From contig CALIBC010000237.1 of NCBI GenBank assembly GCA_938045615.1, positions 1 to 57,302 of the forward strand: a stretch of 57,302 nucleotides of DNA. The letters are read 5' to 3'. The position numbers and the translations under genes were made by a program. The notes beneath the pieces are model-generated. The model worked only from the letters and a program-made list of their open reading frames with translations. It searched no databases and was not told where the DNA came from. Origin of the DNA: an uncultured Clostridia bacterium (GTDB lineage Bacteria > Bacillota > Clostridia > Peptostreptococcales > Anaerovoracaceae). This document shows, one piece after another, positions 9,028-17,639 of the stretch. Each line of letters begins with the position of its first letter. Position 1 is the first letter of the stretch.

Positions 9028-9078
9028 TCTATATATCCTTTCACTGCTTCTGATTGAGTGTTCTCTGCGCATTGTGTG

Positions 9079-9681
9079 CTATCGCATTGCCAAAGCGTAG
9101 TGGCAGAAGTCATTTGAATCAATGTGCATACGGCTGTTTTTCAGCATGCCTTCCATAACTTTCAACCTCAGTCTGTAGTATACCTCGGGGTTGCCTGCGG
9201 CAGCTTTCCAATAACTGCCATGGATGTCTTCAGCCTGTTCCCATGTATATATGTCGCTGTCTTGTGAGGTTATCACGTTGACACGGTCGCAAGGCATACC
9301 GTTCAGGAGAGTGTCGTCAAATTTTCTGTATACGTCCGAAGCCGCATCTTTTGTTTCAACGGGATTCTCTGCGCCGAAATTGTATGCGATCTGTTCAAGT
9401 TCAGGAAGAACGGAAGGATTCTTCGCCAGGATTTCGGTAACAATATTGGCATATCTGATCTCGGCTTCCTGAATCCTAGATTGAAGCCAGCCGTGGATAT
9501 TCCTTAAATCGATAGATTCCTCCAAAGGCTTGGGTTCGGGAACATCATATTTTGCTGCAATCTCATCGGCATGGTTTAGATTCAACTCTTTTGCACGATG
9601 CAGGATACGATCACTCAGACCTTCCTGAAAACGTATTTTATTATACAACCAGAAATGTATAGGCCCCAGAAACGCACTCAT
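9079..9681 (-). CDS. Unrecognised 200-aa conserved-looking protein
   Basis: I do not recognise a named domain. The N-terminus is hydrophobic and aromatic (FLGPIHFWLYNKI). The rest is acidic and mostly helical, with single Cys residues in MPCDRV and DFCHYA and a late HIDSNDFCH cluster that could bind metal. It starts 3 bp after the DUF1858 gene and precedes a hemerythrin gene, so it probably works in the same redox or NO-related process. Confidence 0.6.
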   Translation of the reverse strand: MSAFLGPIHFWLYNKIRFQEGLSDRILHRAKELNLNHADEIAAKYDVPEPKPLEESIDLRNIHGWLQSRIQEAEIRYANIVTEILAKNPSVLPELEQIAYNFGAENPVETKDAASDVYRKFDDTLLNGMPCDRVNVITSQDSDIYTWEQAEDIHGSYWKAAAGNPEVYYRLRLKVMEGMLKNSRMHIDSNDFCHYALAMR

Positions 9682-9683
9682 TT

Positions 9684-9905
9684 TTACGCCTCCGCCGCAT
9701 TTGCTTCGATAACGTCGTTTACGGCATCAAGCACCTTGTCGGCATCAAGACCGTGTACAAAGCAAGCATCCTGCAAAGATTCGGCCTGCGACGACGGGCA
9801 GCCGAGGCAGTGCATGCCGTTTGAAACCAGTGTTTCGATTGTTTCAGGGTGTTTTGAAACGAGTTCGCCCACCAAAATGTCTTTTGTCACTTTATTGTTT
9901 GCCAT
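9684..9905 (-). CDS. DUF1858 hybrid-cluster-associated redox disulfide protein
   Basis: A 73-aa protein matching the DUF1858 family, named for co-occurrence with hybrid cluster protein. Its hallmark is the MHCLGCPSSQAESL segment with a CxxC pair, thought to form a redox-active disulfide. TAGGAGG lies upstream of the ATG at 9905. It heads the operon with the unknown 200-aa protein and hemerythrin. A hybrid cluster protein gene (hcp) is present in this window near 34 kb, which fits the association. Confidence 0.88.
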   Translation of the reverse strand: MANNKVTKDILVGELVSKHPETIETLVSNGMHCLGCPSSQAESLQDACFVHGLDADKVLDAVNDVIEANAAEA

Positions 9906-10300
9906 TGTATTTTCCTCCTAATGTTCATTGTATTATCCCAAATATAGTCTACGGATCGGTAGTGACGTTCGCCGGATGGACATTAACGCCTTACCTGTCT
10001 TGTACTATACCCACTTTTTCATAAAATATCCGTACCAAATGTTACCCTCACAAAAAATATATTCAATCTCTACCCTTTTCCGTTCCCGCTGCTTCCGATT
10101 TCTTTTTACCCCGAACAAAGAAGATGTGCAGTCTATACCCTGTTATATTGAGCTATAATGAAGTTTCACATGAGGTAAATCAGGGTAACAGATATTTGTG
10201 AATTTATTGTGCAGATGATTGGAATGAAAGGTAGTGAATAGAATTATCGGATTTGGAATGAAAGTTATTGAATCAAATTACCGGATTATGAAAGGACAAG
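9906..10300. other. Divergent intergenic region with 34-bp tandem repeat
   Basis: No gene was seen. It carries the upstream regions of the DUF1858 operon (-) and of the ZIP transporter (+). The main structure is the tandem repeat at 10219-10286; the remainder shows no clear promoter. Confidence 0.5.
10219..10286 (+). repeat. 34-bp tandem repeat upstream of ZIP transporter
   Basis: Two adjacent 34-bp units (10219-10252 and 10253-10286) begin TTGGAATGAAAG and end AATTA-CGGAT, with only a few mismatches. The second unit ends 14 bp before the start codon at 10301, so it may be a duplicated operator or leader segment. Confidence 0.7.
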
Positions 10301-11071
10301 ATGCTTGAAGGATTGTTGATTCCCTTTTTCGGAACCACACTGGGGTCAGCCTGTGTATTTTTTATGAAAAGGGAGCTGAATGAAAACGTACAGAGATCTT
10401 TAACCGGTTTTGCCGCCGGAGTGATGGTGGCGGCGTCCATATGGAGTCTTATTATTCCCGCAATGGAGCAGTCGGAAAAAATGGGCAAGTTTGCTTTTAT
10501 CCCGGCGGTCGTTGGATTTTGGATGGGAACCGTATTTTTGTTGCTGTTGGATCACGTGATACCGCATTTGCACAGGGGTAGCGATGAGGCTGAGGGACCT
10601 CCCTCAAAACTTAAGCGAACGACCATGTTGGTGCTTGCGGTAACATTGCATAATATCCCCGAAGGAATGGCTGTGGGGATAGTGTATGCCGGACTGATTG
10701 CCGGTGACTCGGGAATCACAAGAGGTGCGGCTTTGGCGCTTACCATAGGTATAGCGATTCAGAATTTTCCCGAGGGCGCAATAATCTCCATGCCTCTGAA
10801 AGGTGAGGGAGAGACAAAGTGCAGGTCTTTTCTGTACGGAACTCTTTCAGGTGCGGTGGAACCGGTCGGTATGCTCTTGACCATTGCCGCATCAAGTCTG
10901 ATTTTGACAGCATTGCCGTATCTTTTGAGTTTTGCGGCAGGTGCGATGGTGTATGTGGTGGTGGAAGAATTGATCCCCGAGATGTCTGTGGGGAATCATT
11001 CGAACCTAGGGGTAATATTTTTTGCCGTTGGATTCACTCTCATGATGGCTCTCGACGTTGCACTTTCGTAG
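10301..11071 (+). CDS. ZIP family metal transporter (ZupT-like)
   Basis: A 256-aa membrane protein with about eight transmembrane segments. The two metal-site helices are visible as HNIPEGMAVGI and QNFPEGAIISMPL, the paired H/Q-N-x-P-E-G motifs of ZupT/GufA ZIP proteins that import divalent cations such as Zn, Fe or Mn. A short loop rich in H, D and E follows TM3. AAAGGA is 6 nt upstream. It is preceded by a 34-bp tandem repeat that may be its operator. Confidence 0.9.
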   Translation: MLEGLLIPFFGTTLGSACVFFMKRELNENVQRSLTGFAAGVMVAASIWSLIIPAMEQSEKMGKFAFIPAVVGFWMGTVFLLLLDHVIPHLHRGSDEAEGPPSKLKRTTMLVLAVTLHNIPEGMAVGIVYAGLIAGDSGITRGAALALTIGIAIQNFPEGAIISMPLKGEGETKCRSFLYGTLSGAVEPVGMLLTIAASSLILTALPYLLSFAAGAMVYVVVEELIPEMSVGNHSNLGVIFFAVGFTLMMALDVALS

Positions 11072-11108
11072 CATTTATCGCATTGTTCGAAGATAAATCC
11101 AGGATTGT

Positions 11109-11771
11109 TTAGCGGTAAATGAGAGACTGTTTAACGATAGATGAAGGATTGCGGATTTTCGAGCTTGGCAAGGCCATCCGAAAGCAGTTTTCTTGCAACC
11201 TCAACCGCTTTGGAAGAGGCGCATAAGCAAGCGCCTTGCCGGCATAAAGTGCCGCTGTATTTCCATTTACAACGCTTTTGGCCATTGCGGCCGCTTCTGT
11301 GAGAATCCGCTTTTCCGTATTGCTCGGCATGTGTGGATTTATACGATTTCTGCAAGTAGTGGTCAAAGTATGTTCTGCGGCGATCTTGACGCCCATGATG
11401 GGGGTATAATTTCGACTGCGAAGGGATCTTCCCATTTCTTCCGGAGCAACACTGCTGTGCACGCCGCCATATGTCACAAGCGGAATCGCCGGAATCTGAT
11501 TATCGGTTTGCAAAGGCAGTGACCGTATGACTCTCAGTATGTTCCCCTCACAATGTCCGGCGTACACAGGAGCGTAAGGCACCAACAGCTGATGCTCGTC
11601 GAGATCTTTTGCCAATGTCTGCTTAAGTGTACATTCGTGAATATAATTGTCATTTTTTGTGATGTTGATCATACGGCACATAATCCCTTTACCTTCCAGA
11701 GAACTCATGAACTGCCGCACCGCAAGAAGTGTATGTCCGGATGGACTGAACACAAGAAATACCGCTTTCAT
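11109..11771 (-). pseudogene. EFR1-type flavodoxin/ferredoxin, ferredoxin part deleted
   Basis: The first ~188 residues align closely with the intact paralogue at 52639-53505 (shared PVYAGHC, PAIPLVTYGGVHSSVA, MGVKIAAEHTLT). At LAYAPLPKR the homology jumps: the stretch matching about residues 190-264 of the intact copy, holding both 4Fe-4S motifs, is missing. The tail (EVARKLLSDGLAKLENPQS) continues in another frame and would end near 11131. The open frame instead reads through a scrambled tail to 11109. So a deletion plus frameshift removed the electron-transfer module. The flavodoxin half may still be expressed. Confidence 0.8.
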
Positions 11772-11812
11772 CTCTTCTCACGTCCTTTCTTTGTGCATCT
11801 CTATAAAAAGTC

Positions 11813-11888
11813 CGCTTGATATAAAGCTTGAAAATTCGTTATACATCACTATGCAAAGCTCGCTTGATATAAAACTTGAAAGTTCGTT
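11813..11888. repeat. Direct 28-bp repeats in divergent promoter region
   Basis: Two copies beginning CGCTTGATATAAA (11813-11840 and 11861-11888) are spaced 48 bp apart and differ at two positions. They lie between the EFR1 relic (-) and the AraC gene (+). A related ACTTGAAAG segment occurs near 53795 at the paralogous locus, so they are candidate regulator-binding sites. Confidence 0.6.
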
Positions 11889-12024
11889 TAATCTAATATA
11901 CAATCAAATTAGTGGCAGATAACTTATACTTTGTATTACTTAGCAATAGCTACGGCGTCAATGTGCAGGCATGATTATTGGCTATTGGCGTAAATAGTTT
12001 GTCGGATGAGGAAAATGTGATTTT

Positions 12025-13011
12025 ATGAGTGGGCAATTGGAGAAAATGTACCGTGATATTTTTGAGGGCAGGGGTGTGATTCCGTGTGAAGCCGTTCCCG
12101 GATGCAATCGGGAGGGTGAATTTTATAAAATGAATCCCGAGTTCGGCGAAGGATATCTGCGGATATATCGTTGCAACCCTTATGTGACCATAACAATTAT
12201 GGATCAGATACATTATGAGGATACGCACTTTGTATTTGAGCAACCGGAATACATATGTGTAGGCTATTTCTATTCGATTTCCGGTGAAATACTGACACCG
12301 TACCGTCGTTTGACTCCCGGAGCAATTCAGGCGTACGTCGGCAAAAAGAGTGAGTATCGTATGGTGATTCACAAAAAAATCCCCGTAGACAGTGTGAGCA
12401 TAACTTTGATGCCCGAATATTACAAGAAATATTTGAATGACAGATACCCGGAGCTTTACGAAAATCCCGCAGAAGCGTTCGCACGGATAGACGGTTGCAC
12501 GGATTTCCCCGAGCTTATTTTGATTTTCAATCAGATCAAGAATTATGACGGCGACGGGATTTCGGCAAAGTTGTTTTATGAAGGCAAGGTGAATGAAGCA
12601 CTTTCCATAATTCTTGAAAAGTCAATAAAGCGTAACAAAGGGGATGGAAAAAGGCGGTTTTCAATACCCGATGGAGATTTGGAGGCTGTAATATCGGTGG
12701 CTAATTATATAAACGATCATTATACCTCGGACATAAGGATGGACTTTCTTGCGCAAATTGCATGCATGAGTCAGGCTAAGCTGAAATACGTATTTAAGAA
12801 CATATATCATATGAGCATTCAGCAGTATATAGTTACGCGCCGCATTACTCAGGCTGAACACCTTCTTCGGGATACGATACTTCCAGTGTCCGAAATCGCC
12901 GAAATGGTCGGTTACAAATACATCGGCAGTTTATCGGATATGTTCAGGCAACATACGGGAATGTCACCCACCGAATACAGGGGAAAAATGAGAAAAAACC
13001 CGAGAGTTTGA
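12025..13011 (+). CDS. AraC family transcriptional regulator
   Basis: A 328-aa regulator. The N-terminal ~220 residues form a ligand-sensing region without a domain I can name. The C-terminal ~100 residues carry two helix-turn-helix motifs, with the typical MDFLAQIACMSQAKLKYVFK helix pair and the closing SLSDMFRQHTGMSPTEYR. It is transcribed away from the EFR1 relic; the shared intergenic region suggests it controlled that gene. The 60 bp around its start are strongly similar to 53900-53968, where only nine codons of a paralogue remain. Confidence 0.88.
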   Translation: MSGQLEKMYRDIFEGRGVIPCEAVPGCNREGEFYKMNPEFGEGYLRIYRCNPYVTITIMDQIHYEDTHFVFEQPEYICVGYFYSISGEILTPYRRLTPGAIQAYVGKKSEYRMVIHKKIPVDSVSITLMPEYYKKYLNDRYPELYENPAEAFARIDGCTDFPELILIFNQIKNYDGDGISAKLFYEGKVNEALSIILEKSIKRNKGDGKRRFSIPDGDLEAVISVANYINDHYTSDIRMDFLAQIACMSQAKLKYVFKNIYHMSIQQYIVTRRITQAEHLLRDTILPVSEIAEMVGYKYIGSLSDMFRQHTGMSPTEYRGKMRKNPRV

Positions 13012-13552
13012 TTGCAACTAAGAGGGAAAAAGACCGGTAAGCGGCGTGCGGTCAGTTGCGGTTTGTCTGTAGACCGTTAACCTGATTTCGAATCATAAAG
13101 GAACCCCCTTGCGAAAGTTCCCGGGTTCGCAAGATAACAACGGGATTATGTTACTTTATGCGGGGATCTTATCCGTTGTAATTAGAAAAAGAATAGTGAC
13201 GTAAAACATGTGACGTTGCGTAGCATGTGAAGTTTGTGAAGTATCAATGCCATGTGTATGTTTGAAATGACAAAAACTAAACCGGAAAAAACCAAAATAT
13301 CACGCAGTTATCTTCACATAGTTCGGTTATACTTGTAGACGTCAAGAGGTGATGAGGCTAACAATATACAGCAAACCAACCTAAATGACGATAACTTTCT
13401 TACATAACATTCTTTCTCATAATAACTAATAACTCGCAAAGGCCGTGTGTGACGGGGAACCGCCGCATACGGCTTTTGCGATATGATAGGCATGCAGTGT
13501 GTATTATGTATAAGCGCAGAGAGACACCGGCAAAGCAGTTTACACAAAAATA
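13012..13552. other. Gene-free region with several hairpins
   Basis: No coding gene is supported. Inverted repeats are CTTGCGAA (13108-13115) with TTCGCAAG (13126-13133), CAACGG (13138-13143) with CCGTTG (13173-13178), and 12-nt arms at 13435-13446 and 13469-13480 with one mismatch. None has a good T tract. It could hold a structured RNA or decayed DNA. Confidence 0.4.
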
Positions 13553-13580
13553 TTGACACAATTAAAAAACAATGTAAAAT
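13553..13580 (+). promoter_or_regulatory. Sigma-A promoter of groEL
   Basis: TTGACA (13553-13558), 16-bp spacer, TAAAAT (13575-13580). No CIRCE element (TTAGCACTC with its inverted copy) is visible between here and the gene, unlike classical HrcA-controlled groE operons. Confidence 0.65.
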
Positions 13581-13747
13581 TATTGGGAGCTTTAGTAAAA
13601 AGTGTGGATTATTCTCGAAACGGACAGAACTGACGTGAAGGTTAACGAAAAAACCTCTGACTGTGATGTCGCGGAAAGATGTTTTGGCAATTGCGGAGCG
13701 GAAAACAGAAAATTATTGTTTGATTTGATTAGGTAAGGAGAGGAATC

Positions 13748-15394
13748 ATGGCTAAAAAGATTTTGTACGGAGAAGATGCAAGAAGAAAGCTGCAGTCCGG
13801 AGTGGATCAGCTTGCAGATACAGTAAAGATCACACTGGGACCCAAGGGAAGAAATGTATTGATTGACAAGGCTTTCGTTCCCCCGATGGTTACAAACGAC
13901 GGAGTTACCATTGCAAAGGAAATACAGCTTGAGGATGACGCCGAGAATTTAGGCGCACAGCTGGTAAAAGAGGTCGCAACCAAAACCAATGATACGGCGG
14001 GGGACGGTACCACAACGGCAACTCTTCTGGCGCAAATCATCATTAAGGAAGGGTTTAAGAATGTGGCTGCGGGAGCTAATCCTATGGTTCTGAAAAAGGG
14101 GATTCAGGGGGCTGTCGAGGTCGCAGTAGAAGAAATCATTAAGAATTCCAAGCCTGTGGAGACCAGAGAGAGTATCGCTCAGGTTGCCGCTGTTTCTGCT
14201 GCTGATGATTACATCGGTGAACTGATCGCAGAGGCGATGGGTCGTGTAGGAAAAGACGGCGTGGTAACGGTGGAAGAATCCAAAACGATGGGAACCGAGC
14301 TGGACGTGGTAGAGGGCATGCAGTTTGACCGGGGATATATGTCGCCGTATATGCTCAGCGATCCGGACAAAATGGAGATTGTTCAGGAAAATCCGTATAT
14401 CCTCTTTGTGGACAAGAAAATAACTAGCATCCAGGAATTGCTGCCGCTTCTTGAGAACGTAAACAAGGCGGGAAGAAAACTTCTGATTATCGCAGACGAT
14501 ATTGAGAGCGAAGTTATGAATACGCTGGTCATTAACAAGATTCGCGGGGTAATTGACCTTGCGGCGGTAAAAGCGCCGGGATTCGGTGAGAGCAAAAAGG
14601 CATTGGTTGAGGATATGGCGATTTTGACCGGCGGTACTGTAATCAGCGAGGAAAAGGGACTCAGCATCAGCGATGTGACACCGGAGACTTTGGGATCTGC
14701 CGCTACGGTGAGGATAACCAAGGATCGTACGATCATCATCAGCGGCAATGGTGAACGCATTGCCATAGATAAGCGAATTGCACAAATCAGAACTCTCATG
14801 GAGCAGTCTGAAACTGATTTCGATAAGGAGAAATATCAGGAACGTCTTGCGAAACTTGCCGGCGGAGTTGCCGTAATCAAAGTTGGAGCGGCAACGGAAA
14901 CGGAACTGGTGGAAAAGAAATTGAGAATAGAGGATGCACTGAATGCGACGAAAGCGGCGGTACAGGAGGGGATCGTTGCCGGAGGCGGCGTGGCTCTAGC
15001 CAACACAGTACCGGCGGTGGCTTCTTATGCGGAAACTCTGGAAGGGGATGAGAAAACCGGAGCGAAGATCATCTTGAGAGCCTTGGAAGAGCCTATCAGA
15101 CAGATTGCCGAGAATGCGGGCTTTGACGGTAGTGTTGTGGCGGCAAGAGTTATGGAAAAGGAAGTCGGCGTCGGATTTAACGCAAAGACGGAGAAGTATG
15201 TGGATATGATTGCAACAGGAGTTGTCGACCCTGTCAAGGTCACGAAATCCGCCATACAGAACGCCGCATCCGCATCTGCGATGATGCTTACGACGGAAGC
15301 CTGCATTGTCGATGTTCCCACCGAGGGTTCCATCGACAAGATTCTGGGGACCCGAAAGGCGGGAGCAATGGACAGCATGGGCGGCATGATGTAG
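13748..15394 (+). CDS. groEL: Chaperonin GroEL (60 kDa)
   Basis: A 548-aa chaperonin subunit that folds proteins in the GroEL cage. The N-terminal block has KITLGPKGRNV and NDGVTIAKEI, and DTAGDGTTTATLLAQ is the conserved nucleotide-binding motif. The C-terminus ends MDSMGGMM, a short form of the GGM tail. The ATG at 13748 has AAGGAGAGG upstream. There is no groES in front and no CIRCE operator. Either groES is elsewhere or this is a second, single groEL copy. A strong bidirectional terminator follows. Confidence 0.97.
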   Translation: MAKKILYGEDARRKLQSGVDQLADTVKITLGPKGRNVLIDKAFVPPMVTNDGVTIAKEIQLEDDAENLGAQLVKEVATKTNDTAGDGTTTATLLAQIIIKEGFKNVAAGANPMVLKKGIQGAVEVAVEEIIKNSKPVETRESIAQVAAVSAADDYIGELIAEAMGRVGKDGVVTVEESKTMGTELDVVEGMQFDRGYMSPYMLSDPDKMEIVQENPYILFVDKKITSIQELLPLLENVNKAGRKLLIIADDIESEVMNTLVINKIRGVIDLAAVKAPGFGESKKALVEDMAILTGGTVISEEKGLSISDVTPETLGSAATVRITKDRTIIISGNGERIAIDKRIAQIRTLMEQSETDFDKEKYQERLAKLAGGVAVIKVGAATETELVEKKLRIEDALNATKAAVQEGIVAGGGVALANTVPAVASYAETLEGDEKTGAKIILRALEEPIRQIAENAGFDGSVVAARVMEKEVGVGFNAKTEKYVDMIATGVVDPVKVTKSAIQNAASASAMMLTTEACIVDVPTEGSIDKILGTRKAGAMDSMGGMM

Positions 15395-15433
15395 GTTTTG
15401 TCCTATAACCCAAATTTTGAGAGCATGTCAAAA

Positions 15434-15470
15434 CAGAAAAATGACCGGGATTGAGCCGGTCATTTTTCTG
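15434..15470. terminator. Strong bidirectional terminator
   Basis: Perfect 15-bp arms, CAGAAAAATGACCGG (15434-15448) and CCGGTCATTTTTCTG (15456-15470), with a 7-nt loop. The arms provide T runs on both strands, suiting both groEL and the convergent transposase gene. Confidence 0.9.
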
Positions 15471-15473
15471 TTC

Positions 15474-15511
15474 TTACGAGGCTTCGGAATCCTTACGGGG
15501 CTTCGGAATCA
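15474..15511. repeat. 19-bp tandem duplication over the transposase stop
   Basis: Units 15474-15492 and 15493-15511 both read TTACGxGGCTTCGGAATC and differ at two positions. The transposase stop codon lies in the second unit, so the last codons of the gene look duplicated. Confidence 0.7.
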
Positions 15512-17175
15512 ATGGAATGTTGATCGAAATCCGTTAATTTCGTGAGATTGAGAATGCTTCGTATTTCCTGTCGCGTTCGATATCTTTTGGCAAAATCGAT
15601 GTTCAGGGCATCCCCGATCCTTTTCAGGGTTTCATCGGTATAGGTTGTCATAAAGATGTTTTGCCCGATATTTACCGTCATACATTTTTTTAGACTTCTT
15701 ATAATCGACGGTTTCTGATATTGCAGGCCGGTTTTATGTTCTATGATCCTTGTGATAATTAAAGCGACATAACGGATCATAAAGAAGGAGGATAAATGAT
15801 TTTCCCAAGAGAGTTCACTTGGTCTGCCGCTGTAGTCATTCTTTTTTTCTTTAAATAATTCTTCGACCTCCCAGAGATCCTCGTAAGCATTTATGATTTC
15901 CTCATCGTCCATTTCCAGTTCGCTGGTTGAAAACATATAATATCCGTCCAGAATTTCTTCCTTCATCAGCATCGACTGATTTATATCAAAAGGATGATTG
16001 TGACCGGTATACCCGGAAACATTCCGGTTGGCAGAGATCAGATCCTTTCCCATGAGCAGGATCGATTCTCTGGTTGCTGTTTCCCACCGGGAGTAGCTGT
16101 CATCGAAAATAAAAACCTGTTTCTCCTTGATACGGATAAATTCCTTTTCTCCGTATTTGTTTTTTACACGGATCGTCTGTGTCAATATGCGCGACTTGAT
16201 TTTTCTGCCGTTTCCCAGGAAACGATATCCCTCATCGTTCAAAAGGTATTTCTGTGTGGCCTCATCGATGTCCCTCACATTATGATGGACTATATATCCG
16301 TGACCCGACTTGAGAATCCTGTACAGATAGTTGTAGCCGGAACCCCTGTGGTTGGCAACGATGATAATTCGATGCATGTTGAACTCGGAGCGTGCCCGCT
16401 CGAATATGGGACCCATGACGGGAATATCCCCCGGAATCCCTTTGAACAAATTATATGTGATCGGTATTCTGTTTTTATCCACAAAGAGTCCCATCTGAAC
16501 CAGTGGATTCGGTCTGGGCACGCCGGTATCCTTTTTTGCCTCGTACCATTTATCATAATCCACCTCAAAGTAATGGGTGGTGGTATAGTAGAAGACCGTA
16601 TCGGTATTTCTTCCCATAGTGTTACAGATGCTTTCATTGGTCCATGATTTAAACTGAGCGCGGTATTGCGTTAAAAAAGTGAAGAAATTATATACATCTT
16701 CCAGACTGTAATCGCAGCCTTCAAAGAAACGATGGCGGATGGAGTATGTGTAAGATAATGCTCCGGGATAAAGAATTTCTCCGAAAGTCAGGAGCTTCAT
16801 CACTTGATTCAGGCGATAATCGGCACCGTAAGAAGCCTGCCTGTTATCAAAGAATTGATTGATTTTCAGCGAGTGATAAACGGAAGAGAGCGCGACATAC
16901 CCGAAACTCTTGGAATGATGATAGTCGGAGTTGATTTTCTCCGAGAAATTGATATTCATCTCAATCACTCCGTTTGAATTTTTATATTCTGTTGTCATCT
17001 TTTCTGCGACCTCGGTGAAATGCGCAATGGGATCGTCATATTCCTTTTGCAGATCCTTGAGGTAGCCGAGATTGCGAATCCTCTTTCGTTTGGATTTTTT
17101 AGTGACAGGATCCCGATATGCCTGGGCGATGCTCAGATAGATACCGGCTTTTCTTTTCTCTTTGAGCAAAAACAT
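15493..17175 (-). CDS. IS1634-type (IS4-like DDE) transposase, possibly inactive
   Basis: A 560-aa transposase of the IS1634 type. The N-terminus (KAGIYLSIAQAYRDP, KRIRNLGYL) and the C-terminal YEDLWEVEELFKEKK with catalytic Glu are in place. At the two aspartate positions I expect from the family pattern, this copy reads FYYTTTHYFE (Tyr or Thr near residue 197) and VANHRG (Asn275). Each is one base from an Asp codon. The frame is otherwise open and full length. I could not define terminal inverted repeats by eye. It sits between groEL and the acyl-CoA/BCCT cluster. Confidence 0.85.
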   Translation of the reverse strand: MFLLKEKRKAGIYLSIAQAYRDPVTKKSKRKRIRNLGYLKDLQKEYDDPIAHFTEVAEKMTTEYKNSNGVIEMNINFSEKINSDYHHSKSFGYVALSSVYHSLKINQFFDNRQASYGADYRLNQVMKLLTFGEILYPGALSYTYSIRHRFFEGCDYSLEDVYNFFTFLTQYRAQFKSWTNESICNTMGRNTDTVFYYTTTHYFEVDYDKWYEAKKDTGVPRPNPLVQMGLFVDKNRIPITYNLFKGIPGDIPVMGPIFERARSEFNMHRIIIVANHRGSGYNYLYRILKSGHGYIVHHNVRDIDEATQKYLLNDEGYRFLGNGRKIKSRILTQTIRVKNKYGEKEFIRIKEKQVFIFDDSYSRWETATRESILLMGKDLISANRNVSGYTGHNHPFDINQSMLMKEEILDGYYMFSTSELEMDDEEIINAYEDLWEVEELFKEKKNDYSGRPSELSWENHLSSFFMIRYVALIITRIIEHKTGLQYQKPSIIRSLKKCMTVNIGQNIFMTTYTDETLKRIGDALNIDFAKRYRTRQEIRSILNLTKLTDFDQHSIDSEAP

Positions 17176-17639
17176 GACGTACCTCCTAAGTCGTACACGG
17201 AAAGTTGACTTGTATATACGCGATCTTACAAGTTAAATTATATCTGATGTAAAGCATATGAACAATTGATATTTTTGATATTTAGAGGGTTTAAATTTTC
17301 TTTTTGGGAAGGAGAAAGCCTAAACCCGCTAAAACTAAAGGGTTTCAATAATTTGATGTATTGAGATTTTTTATCCTGATCGTTGAAATAACTACAAAAA
17401 TCTACAAAAAAAGGACAGAAAGACTACTCGTCACTACATATTATATACTGTGAGCCATTCGAAAAGCATTGAAATTTAAATGTTTAGCGACATTGTTAAA
17501 AGTTTGCGTCGTTAGTCCGTATTTACTTTTGATTTCTGAAAAGCCTATAATTAAAGCACAATAAGCGTAAGTTGTTTTAACGGGGACAACGTATGCATTG
17601 GAACAATTTTAACTCTATTTAGTGCTGAAAGGAGACATC
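17176..17639 (+). promoter_or_regulatory. Upstream region of the acyl-CoA dehydrogenase cluster, with promoter
   Basis: A 464-bp AT-rich stretch without a gene. A likely promoter is TTACTT (17523-17528), 17-bp spacer, TATAAT (17546-17551), giving a leader of about 80 nt before the ATG at 17640 (Shine-Dalgarno AAAGGAG at 17628-17634). The part near 17180-17230 may contain the transposase-side IS end. Confidence 0.6.

Noticed and set aside
13314..13559. 81-codon minus-strand frame before groEL
   Set aside because: No ribosome site, no domain, and it overlaps the groEL promoter and hairpins.
13949..14785. 278-codon minus-strand frame inside groEL
   Set aside because: It is a shadow of the GroEL coding frame, with no ribosome site and no recognisable domain.
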